Assembly (NCBI GenBank): GCA_004431415.1 | Contig: QPMI01000544.1 | Span: forward strand, 62,001 to 126,000 | Length of the DNA: 64,000 nucleotides | Source: Cyanophora paradoxa | Taxonomy: Eukaryota; Glaucocystophyceae; Cyanophorales; Cyanophoraceae | Direction: 5' to 3' | Shown: positions 30,601 through 40,670 of the stretch, one piece after another | Layout: each line of letters starts with the position of its first letter | Position numbering within the stretch: the stretch's first letter is position 1 | Notes under the pieces: model-generated | What the model was told of the DNA's origin: nothing | The model's database searches: none | Seen by the model: the letters and a program-made list of their open reading frames with translations, nothing else | Program-made: the position numbers and the translations under genes

Positions 30601-32403
30601 CAAGGGCCCCGGCGGCGCGGCGGCGGGGGCGGAGGAGGAGGAGGAGGGGGAGGGGCCGGGGCCGGCGGAGGGGCCCCCTACCCCCCGCCGACGGGCGGCT
30701 CGGGGGGGTACCGAGGGGGGCGGCGGGGGGAGGACGACGCGCTCGGCGTCGGGCAGCGAGTCCTCGTCAAAGAGGACGACCTCCTTGTCCACCATCCCGC
30801 TCTCCAGGAGCGTCCGGTACGCCTCGCGCTTCTCCGCGATGAAGCGCCCGTTCTCCTCCGAGATCGCCGCCGACACCGCCTCGCCCCTTCGCACGTAGGC
30901 CAGGCTCCCCGCGGAGATCTCGTCGCCCCAGGGGAACCCCGTCATCACCTCCGTCGTGAGCGCCTCGGCGAACCAGAGCGTCCACGGCCCGCACTGGTAC
31001 CCGTCCCCGACCTGCAGGCGCCCGCGCGTCTCCGTGACGAAGCGGTAGCGGGGAAAGGCGGCCTTGCAGGCGCGCTCGAGCCTGGGGTCGGGCGGGCCGC
31101 CGAGCGAGTCCCAGAAGCGCGTCTGCTTCGACGCCCCGTCCACCGCGAGGAGGGTCCAGTGGCCCCCGCTCGATCCCCCCTGGGTGCGCTCCCCGCCGCG
31201 CCTCAGGTTGCCCACGCTGACGGGGCAGAGGACGCAGGTCCCGCGCTCGGCGGCGCCCAGGGCCCTGCGCGCCCGCCGCGCCTCGTCGGCGCGCGCGTAC
31301 CGGAGCAGCAGCGACGTCACGATCTCGACGTGCATGGGGTAGAGGGCCTTGATCCGTCCCCCGGCGCCGGCGCGGAGCAGCAGCAGCGTGAGGACGTTGG
31401 CGATCTCGGCGTCGCGGAGCCAGCTCTTGCGGCCGAAGATCGAGATGCGGCGGGCCAGCGGGAGGGGCCGGGAGGGCCCCGCAGCGGCCACGGCGGCCGG
31501 GTCCGCCCCCTCGAGCACGAGGCGGGCCCTCTGGAACTCGGCGGCCAGCCCCTCTCTCCGGTCCGGCAGCGCCCCGAGGAAGCGCTCCGCCCCCAGGGCG
31601 CTGACAAAGGCCCACCTGCGCGCAGATCCGTGCGTCGCGACGTCGGCCCCGAGGCCGCCGTAGTGGACGAGGGTGCGGGTGAGGAGGGCGAGCCGCTCGC
31701 GCCCCACCGTCCGCGTGCTCGCCTCGAAGCGGTGCGGCCCGCCCACCGCGAGGTCCGGGTGCCGCCTCATGATCTCCATCCGGACGCAGTTCGTGGAGCG
31801 CGAGTCCCCGTAGGCCGCCTGGGCGAGGCTCGCCAGCGGGATCCACCACTCGAGCTCCGGCACCTGCGTACCCCCCCCCCCGGCCCCCACCGTTGCCGGC
31901 GGCGATGGGAAGGGGGGTACAGGGGTACGCACCTCGATCCGCCGCGCGCGCACGGCCAGGAACCGATCCCCCGCGGCGCGCAGGACCTGCATCTCGAGGC
32001 GCTCGAGACGGGCCTGCCTCCGGCGCTCCAGCGCGGCGTAGAGCTCGGCCGCCCCGCGGTGCATGCGCCCGTCCTGCGAGCGCTCCCACGTGTTGCTCAC
32101 GATCGGCTCGACGTAGCGCAGGGGCAGGACCCGCGGCGGCCGCTCCTGCGCGTCGTGCACGTTGCGCGCGATGGCGCCCAGCGTCTCCAGGAGGAGGATG
32201 GCGTTTTCGTCGGGCAGCGGGCGCGTCGGGACCCGGTGCGCCTCGGTGAGCGCCTCGTCGCCGCTCGCGATGCCCAGCAGACGCCTGAGCTCGGCCGTGC
32301 AGACGCAGGGGCCGGCGTCCGTCCGCAGGACCACGAGGCGGGCCGGCCCGTACGGGCCCTCGAACTCGGCCAGCTCGTACGTGTCCGTGACCGCGGAGAA
32401 CAT
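27656..32403 (-). CDS. Ulp1-type protease fused to tyrosine recombinase (mobile-element enzyme), copy 2
   Basis: A 951-residue open frame (32403-29548) plus spliced 3' exons. Residues 320-480 are a Ulp1/C48-like protease: SWLRDAEI, GGHWTLLAVD (His415), FWDSL (Asp432) and LQVGDGYQCGPW (Cys471, oxyanion Gln464 or 470). A Pro/Ser/Glu linker (555-665) leads to a recombinase core-binding domain (680-785) and a catalytic domain with Arg882 (TPARVGVV) and SKTAK (Lys920/923). Exons 29564-29387 and 29216-28388 add the rest: VTAKTMR (box II, Lys in the usual His place) and LAHTPQTATTHYD with the candidate nucleophile Tyr. An acidic run, a C-x2-C-x9-H-x3-C motif formed across the intron 28387-28292, and an AT-hook-like GRPRKN tail follow. 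Introns 31932-31864 and 28074-28042 have GTACCCC. One frameshift near 27803 separates the C-terminal tail. Probably cuts and joins DNA for its own element; the protease may process the fusion. Element ends are unknown. Confidence 0.8.
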
Positions 32404-33811
32404 TCTCTGCTCCCCGCGGCCGCCCCTCTCCGAGGTCGGGCGCGCGGGGGGCTTTTAGTCGCGGCGCCCCGGCCCCCTCTCGGGCCTTTGTCGGCCCCTT
32501 AGTTGCAGTACCCTGAGGCCTTTGCCGGCCCGCTTCATTGCAGTACCCCTGCCTGCCTCGCGACCTCGCATTCATTGCAGTACCCCTGCCCGCCTCGCTT
32601 CCCCCACCTCTTTTCCCGCCCCTCGGGGCCGCTTCCGAGGCCTCGCTCCGCGCGCCTTGCGCGGCGCGAGCGCCGGCGCCGAGCGCGCTATCAGCGTAGA
32701 ACGGCGTGCAGAGCACGCACGGCGCCTTTCCGCGCCGTTTGCGCGCGTCTGGAGCGCCCCTGGGGGGAGGGGGGCCCCCCCGGGGTCGCGATCGAGGGCC
32801 GAAAGAGGGGCCGCATATACCGCACTAAAATTAGCATCAATTAGAGGGGGTCCCCTGCATCCCTTCGACGGCCTTTGTGCGGATCCGAAAATTCATTTGA
32901 CCCCTTTTTCGGGGGGGGTGGGACTGGTATGGCAATTTTCCCTTCCCCAATTATTGGGCTATCCTGAAAAAAATATATACCGGTAGAACTACTGTGTAAT
33001 TGGCTGGGATCCGGTACCGAGAAAGTATATATATCATGATCATATGCATATGCATAGTATGCTCCTAGATATGCTCTTAGTAGCTATAGAACGTCATATG
33101 CGAAGTTCTAGGTTGCCATTGGCCGAGGCAATTTGACGGTTCGATTCGAATTCACCCCACCGGTACCGAGCACAGCCCGCGGGAAAACCGGGCCTCGAAT
33201 TCGAACCGATGGCAGAATTAGCAGTTTCATCTAGGCGCGCTTAATATCAGCTAATAACTGCCGGATCTGCCAGCTTTTTGCCCGCTCTCCCCGCCCGCCC
33301 GCCGCGTCCCCCGCCGCAGGAGGCCGCGCAGCGCCGCCGCCGGGCGCCCCGGATGCGAGGGGACGACGCCGCGACGCCGCCGACGCCGCCAGCGGACGCC
33401 GAGCCCGCCGTGCAGCCCCGCCGGCGCCCGCGCTCCCCGCCCGCCCGCCGCGCGCCCCGCCGCATGCAGGAGGCCGCGGCGCAGGAACCTAGCGGGGAAG
33501 GGAAGGCGGAAGGCGGGCGGGAAGGCGGGGCTAGCGCTCTCACGACCGCTAGGTTGACGCCGACGGCATTTAATAAAACTGCTAGAAAATTACAGCAGCT
33601 TTACAAAATTTAATCTGTTATATATAAAGGTAATAAACCCTACTCTCAGAGTCTGAGGCACAGCGGACGTATGAGACCGTACGACGGTTCTGCATCATAC
33701 CTCGAGTCTCGTTGTCCTGTCTCGCGCATTCTGTGGTCACTCCTGGGAGTCCTGGCGGACCCGGCCCACACACCCGGGGCCCGGCCCGCCCGGGGGCCGG
33801 ATTCGACATGT
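32404..33811. other. Upstream region of recombinase copy 2
   Basis: Matches 13863-15243. Three copies of a TTGCAGTACCC word (about 32502, 32539 and 32576; the last two within CATTGCAGTACCCCTGCC) sit 100-175 bases upstream of the recombinase ATG and could be a promoter or element-end repeat. Further out it is AT-rich, then a CCG-triplet patch at 33290-33510. No gene supported. Confidence 0.4.
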
Positions 33812-34398
33812 ACAGAGCTACATTGGATCTCAGCGCGTATTACTCCGTACCCCTGCGCTATGTGGGGCCGTGCCGAGTGCCACGGAGTAGGGTTTATGAA
33901 AATAAGTATTACAAGAAAAAGCGATTACGCAGCATGAAAATAAGGTGGCGGCGCGATATATTATAGCTGAGAATTACGGGGGCTGGCTCGTGTAATTATA
34001 AGCCAAGCCGGGGCCGGGAGGCCAAGCGCGTAGGGGAGGGAGCAGAGAAGGCGATTCCGCTGGGGGTACCCCGTTGCGGTCCAGGCTTGCGGGCGATGCG
34101 CGCCGGTTCGCCTGACTCTACGAAGCGCCGTGTTCGCGCCGGTTGGGCAGAGCTAGCCGAGCCGGGGGCCGGCCTCCGTCCCCGTCGGCTTGCGGGCCAA
34201 GCTTAAGCCAGCCCCCGCAATTTTCGAATATATATTTTCACCACCTGTCTCCAAATTTCGTGCACTTTAATTTTTACGCCTCTTTTTAACAGTTTTAGAG
34301 AAATATCCAAACTCGACGACCTATTCAGGCGACCAATCAAATCGTTCCTGCAATTGGGGGTACGGAGTAATACGCGCTGAGATCCAATGTAGCTCTGT
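33812..34398. repeat. Element with perfect 41-bp inverted repeats (copy 2)
   Basis: Arms at 33812-33852 and 34358-34398 are exact reverse complements, as in copy 1. The interior differs from copy 1 by a few homopolymer bases only. Confidence 0.75.
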
Positions 34399-34410
34399 TA
34401 ACCCCCCCGG

Positions 34411-34808
34411 GGGTAGGGTTGCCGTGTCAATTGACATGTCAGTCTACCCTGTGGACATTGACATCGGACATTTGACATGTCAACCGACATGTCAACTGAC
34501 ATTGATTATTATATTATATTATATTATATTATATTCCAAAAGTGAGGCGGCGGGGCAGCTTGGGCGAGGTCCTCAGCGCCTCCCCGCTGCCCTCTGCCTC
34601 CTTCCTAACATCAGAAACGTGCTGCTAACGCTTGCAGAGTGCTGCTTACATGTTTTAATCATGATTTGCATGCGTTTTGGCTTGTTTGGAGGGGTATCCC
34701 CCCCAATGTCAATGGACATGTCAACCCGGACCCGTGGACATTGACATGACATGTCAACTGACATTGACATGTCAATGTCAATTGACATCGGACACGGCAA
34801 CCCTACCC
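34411..34808. mobile_element. MITE-like element with GGGTAGGGTTGCCGTGTC ends (copy 2)
   Basis: Same terminal inverted repeats and subterminal TGACATGTCA clusters as 15839-16233. Confidence 0.75.
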
Positions 34809-34927
34809 GGGGGCCGGGGCCCGGTGGCCGGCCCGCCCGGCCGGCCCCCGGCCGCCGACGGCCGGGCCGGCCCGAGCCGCCCGACTCGGCGAGCCTGGCG
34901 ACTCAGTGTACTACGGTAGAAGCTCTA

Positions 34928-35218
34928 CTACCGTAGAACAGGAAAATACTGTATTCTGATAATTAGTGGAGCCCGAACTTATAATTATAGTGGACCGAAA
35001 TCTTGACTTAGTCCACTAATTTCGGGATCCAGTATTTCCCTAGGCCTCAGATTCCCTGTTCCTGAGCTGCCCCATACAGTACCCCCCAAAATTACCGCCC
35101 CATACAAGCCTGACAAGGTTTTGGTCCACTAATTTCGGGCTCCAGTATTTTGCCTAAGGGAGGGCCAAGTTTTCTAGTCCACTAATTCCCGGTCCACTAT
35201 TTTCCTGCTCTACGGTAG
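34928..35218. mobile_element. MITE-like element with CTACCGTAGA ends (copy 2)
   Basis: Same ~20-bp imperfect terminal inverted repeats and internal GTCCACTAATTTCGGG repeats as 16349-16636. Confidence 0.7.
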
Positions 35219-35635
35219 GCTACTAGGCTAGCTACTAGGCCGGGTAGGCCCTGAGGCTAGCGTTAGCTACCCTAGCCTGATCATAGTACCGTAGTACAGT
35301 GGTTCAACCGGTTTGCTTATAATTATTAGCCTAGTAGCCTAACTTTAGTAACACACACTCTGACAGCACACACTCCCGGAGTCCTGACCTCGCCGGTCAC
35401 ACACACTGCGAGGCGAACCATAAGCCGCAGATCACTCGGTCACCAGCTGCGAACCTTCAAAGAATGTCGTGCGCATGCGCACGCGACGGCTTAGGATAAG
35501 CAATGCGCGAAAATCGCCATGCGCGCCGTGCGCGGGGTTGATTGGCGTATACACATGCCATGGCCCATGCCAGAACTAGTCAATGCTCTAGATCTAGATC
35601 CAATCCGATCGTCGTTACCTTAAGCTTGTGATCAG
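35219..35635. other. Upstream region of discoidin gene copy 2
   Basis: Matches 16637-17051; no first exon identified. Confidence 0.35.
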
Positions 35636-38540
35636 TGTCGTCAACGTGGCTCTGAACAAGTCAGTGACAGCAAACAACCAGTACTTGGATTACGGACCGG
35701 AAAGACTGACGAGTGCGTTTAATGTAATTCTCAAACTCAAGATCTTGCTAAACGTGCATGCGCGTGACCGCAGATGGGGACAAAAGCAATGTTTTCTACC
35801 ACAGCACCGACGCAGATACCACCGTCTCCATCAATCTCGAAGTGCCCTGTTTGACTAGATTGGGCATGAGTCGTGAAAAATTGAAGTATGACGCGATTTT
35901 CAGGCTGACTACCTAATCAGCTCCGTCGACATCTACAATGTACGAATAAATTTGATTGATGTCACTCGTCACTTACAGCTCTGTATTCGCACCTGCGCAG
36001 CGTACCGATTGTGCGCGAATCCTTTCATTTACAGCCGTGGACTTTCGGCAATGCGCTGCAACATTGGCGCATTCGTGTTTAACTGCACACGTCCGAATAA
36101 TGACCTTGCGCACCCAGGCTGCTCGGACAGGTTGAAGAATTTCAACATCTCGGTCTACGATGACGGCAAGCTGGTCTGCTCGCGATCGCTTCAATATGAA
36201 AACTTAATGACCGCGTCATTTAATTAGCATATATACACCTTGGCCAATGCTAACTTGATTCGTGCTCATCCTGTGGATGAGCTAGGTCTATGCATCCGAC
36301 AAGCTAGATGCGAATTCCGCTGCGAAGTTCAGCCACCCACTCACCAACATTACTGGTGAGCCCTAATTACAACGTTGCTGCTGATTACAACGCGTGCGAT
36401 CATATCGGCGTTAAAAAATACAGCCTTCTACTCATACTTAGATTCGGGCAAACTAAAACAACAGTCTAATCTATGTTTTTCGCAGGAGATCAGGTTACAA
36501 TCAGTAAACCAGCGGGATGTGCGTTTTTCAATGCTCGAGGCTCGCGATCGGTCAATATCATCCGAAATCAATGATGACGATGCATCCTCGTGAATGCGCA
36601 GATTACTTGAACATCAACGAAGTCGAAGTTATGGGCACGGTTAAATCAAGCCCCGGATCCAGTGCTTCTGTCACGCCGCCGGCTCTGCTCTCGACCTGCC
36701 GGAACCTTTCCCTCAGTCGAGACTCGTCCATCTCTCAACCGGACAGCCAAGTGAACATGCCCTCGATCTTGAACGCCGAGTGCAAGTGCGCCTTCGTCTA
36801 GGCCTTCTATATTGTAGCTACGTAAAAGAAAACTGCTATTAACGTTACTAACGCAACTTAGATCGGCATCTGGGGAATGGGTCAAGTCATCAATCAGTAC
36901 GTGATCCGTATCGATCGTACGCGTGGTGATCGATATCATTATGAAGGTGCGCGCAGAGCTGCACGATTCGCTTTATTTTGGCAAGACGTACACTACTATC
37001 AACGCCCCGAAAACGTGCCTTGCGAGGTTGTTCAATGGTTTGTGGAATCAGTACTGCACCAGTGCTATATGCAGCTACTAGAACTGTATCACATGAAGTA
37101 ACTTAAGCTTACACCGCCCACCACGTGCACATGTAAACTCTGGTCTACAGGAGATACAACCAACGCCTGTGAGACTGCAAGCCCGTACGGGGGAACGCTT
37201 CCTTCTGGTGCCTATTACGGATCAGGAAAATATGTGTACGCATACGTAGTGCATGTCTTCAACCATCTCGAATTCTAAAAGCTGAATCGTTCCATATCCA
37301 GTTGGTGGGACGCCACAGGCACTCTCTCCGGCACAACCCTCAATTGCACGTGCTTCTTTCTCATGCCAGATTTCGATCTTCGCATTATTACATTCCTGAA
37401 CTATTTTCAATGCACTTCGCGAGCAGGGGTGAACAGCGCGTTGGCAAGCGGCTACTCCATGTATACGAATGATGTGAAACGTGCCTCCATCGATCTCAAT
37501 TCGGTCTACGGCGCAGGCTCGGATGGAAAGCTGGTACTCTCTACATGCATATCAAAGCGAGATCAATATAGTTGACCGTCACAAAATGCAGGTTTTGCTG
37601 CCAGAGCAGCGGGAGAGTCTTTCTTACATTAAAGACTTCCGTTTTTCGACGAAGTGCACCAATGCATCTGGGGACGGAAGTGCGTGCACGTGCTTGCAGG
37701 CAACTTTGCACTCTTAGCTCCTCTTAATGTTTTTCATCATTTTCTATCGCGAACTCGCAGCAAAGTACACCGCAACGTGCCAGGGAGCTGACGGGACATC
37801 GACGTCATCTCTCGACATTGCAAACACGTACATCTACAATGACAACGTGAGCACCTGCAGCTGCACTCGTAGCATTGCGAGCCACACAAGTTCGTAACCG
37901 TTTTACAGGGTCAGGCTGTGTACAGCAAGGACGCCAGCCCTTCGTGCGGGATTTACTATTGCATTTTCGATCGGCCACACACATTTTGTTACGGCGATAC
38001 ATATTGAGACAACACGCAGGCACCCGCGGAGCATCATTCTGTGCAACATTCAATGGGCTGCCGATAAGAAGTCCTTCTTGTACACTTGCCCCAAGGTTGC
38101 CGCTCTCGCTATGATCGCGATCAGTACAATATGCCGTTAAATTTGTACTCCGGATGAACAGGAGATGAAATTCGACGACAAATCGGTGACTTTGGACACG
38201 GACGGAAAACTGGTGAATGGAAACCGATCCTTGATACAGCATATTATTATATTGGAACCACGCGCATGCTGACTTCGCTTTCTAAGGTGCCTCTGGGGAA
38301 GCTGCTGAGCCGGCTTGAGGAAGACGTCCAGGTCGCTATCAACGTGCGCTCTTTAATTTCGCGATCGAGAGATTTCATAAGTCTCATGTTTTCATGTGTA
38401 TGCTTTTACAGGACGATAACGATTGGGACGGAGATAGCCTCGACTGCTCGGCTGAAGCTGATCGCGACTCGGACCTGAGCGAGGCCTTCGATGAATTTGA
38501 TTCCAGCAGTTACGCGGAGGCCTTCATCACGGTTGCATAA
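35636..38540 (+). CDS. Discoidin/fucolectin-like (F5/8 type C) multi-exon gene, copy 2
   Basis: Same exon series as 17052-19948, ending in TAA at 38538-38540. Copy 2 keeps the frame further in the exon after EVEVMG, where copy 1 lacks a base (near 18050-18070), giving EVEVMGTVKSSPGSSASV. It also has one more G in the GACGGAAGTGCG segment near 37675. Internal stops between the recognisable pieces fall in inferred introns. The protein is likely secreted or on the cell surface if a signal peptide exists upstream. Codon use is less GC-biased than in the recombinase and phosphodiesterase genes on either side. Confidence 0.65.
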
Positions 38541-40670
38541 TAAGCAAATGAGTGTATGCGCAATGACGATCGCGAGCTCATTTCATCTGTCACAAATTCG
38601 AAGCTCTGAATTCGAATCCTATTAAGGGCCACTGACTTGCCGCAGTGCCGCGCGCGTCAGTTGGGTCCGGGGAAGGGCATTTAACCTCGGCGAATCCAAT
38701 TGCAAGATCTAGATGCAGAGGGCAGCTGCAGGGACTTAAGCTTAAGCTTAAGAAGGCGCGCGCGCGGTGGCCGGGCGAGCCGCCGGGCCGGCTCCGGCCG
38801 AGGCTGGCCATGCCAGGCGAGCTCAGCGGCTGTCCTCGCGATCGAGGCGAGCTGGCCTAGCGAGCTAGCTATAGCTATGTATACGTAAGGCGCGGGCCTT
38901 GCATTGGGAAGGGGGAGGGAACCTTAAGCTTGCAAATTGTCTGGCCATATGCATGGACGTGCTCGAGCTCCTGCCAGGCTGCGCATGCCCCGCGGCCGTC
39001 GCGCGCGTGAGGCGTGGCGGGTGCACGATCATTGTACGAGTGCGCATGTGCTGCGGGTGCACGTGCGTCACGGCGTGGCTATATATATATATATAGCTAG
39101 GGGCTGGCCTAGCTATAGGCCTCCGCGCGATCTGGGCGCGGGCGCGGGGACGCTGCTCAAGCTCACGTTCCGCTCAGAAAGCGGCGCAGCGGGCCAGCTG
39201 CAGCTCATGATCAGCGGCGCCGGCTGCAGCAGGCATGCGCATCGCGCGCGCGCGGGGGCTCTGCGCATGCGTCGCGATCGCGCGGCGCGCGCGCGCGCCG
39301 CGCGGCCGCGGGCGTCGGCTTGTTGCAAGTGGCATAGCCGGCCAAGTGCGGTCGACGTCGGCTTGCGGCCGGCTTGTGCAATTGCGTCGGGGCGCGGTTG
39401 GCGCGGGTGAAGCGTGCGCGGCTGGCGCGGCTAGCCGCTGAGCCACAGCAAACTGCCGCGCGCGCGCGCGAGAGGCGTAACCATTGTTGAGCTGAGCCGA
39501 GCTGCGGCGCCCGGGGGAGAAAGCGTGGGGGGAGAAAGTGGCCGGGGGAGACCGTAAAAAGACTTTTGCAGGGTAAGTTAACGCACTCTCCAATGTGATT
39601 GGCTAGCGCGCGCGGCGTCCTCCCACGCGACCGCGTTCGCGCCCGGCCTCGCTCTTGCAGTACGGAATGTCGAACATGATGCGCGCAACGACCTCGAACT
39701 GGTCTGGCCCGTATATCTGCTCCCTGTGCGTCGCTGGACCCCTTTTTGTCCCGGGTGTTGGTGCCTGTTCCTGGATCACCCTTTGGTCGGACGGGACCGG
39801 GAGACATGGTTTCGGGGTCCCCTGGGGATGCGCTTTTAGGATGTACCGCGCGGCCCCGGTTTTGCGGAGGTCGGGGAAATGCAAATGGGATTTGGGGTAG
39901 GGTTGGGCCCAAGGGACAGGGACAGGGGAAGTGTTTTACCCTTCCCCAAAAACGTTTATGTTAATCCAGGCCTAGGTCCCTCATTTTAAATTTTGAGTTC
40001 GAATTCGATTTAATTTCCGGACTCGTGACTTCGATTTCGCACTTATATTACGTGAGATATCGATACTGTACATGTATACGTACAGGATCACGCAACTACG
40101 TATACGAGATATGCCGGCGCCATGTCGCAACGCAAATTTAAAGACTGACGGCGTAGCATATCGAGCGATGACGGCAGAATCAAAATCGCTACTATAGACA
40201 GGAACGAATCACGCACACTATACTATGATATATAGCCAGTGCTGATCATCGGATCATGATCAAAAGCAGGAATTCGAAGTGTACATTCAAATGAGTTCGA
40301 CGGTCGACGTCGAAAAGCGTACGCATACATGGATTGCTGTACATCGACAGCATACTATAAAGCCCCGAATTTGAAGCGAAACGAAACTCCCAAAGCCTTA
40401 TTGTGCTTATATTATCTAGCCATCAAGAACTAGCTAAACGGCCTCAGTGCCGGATTTCAAGGAGGCCTCGGCGCCCGATCGATCGCGAAGATCTAGATCG
40501 AGAGCCCCGCGATCCGTGCTTGCCTTGTGCTTCCAGTGCGCTTCCAGTACATCGACAGCACACTATAGAGCTCCGAATTTGAGGCTTATGGAAATGGCTT
40601 CATGATCAGTGCCGGAACCAGAACCAGCTAAACGGCTTCATGATCAGAAAAGATCCAGGGCCAGAACCAG
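38541..40670. other. Palindrome-rich spacer without a recognised gene (copy 2)
   Basis: Matches 19949-22069, including the HindIII-word run, the TA run near 39079, the GCGC runs and the diverged direct repeats at about 40450-40550 and 40680-40800. Confidence 0.4.
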
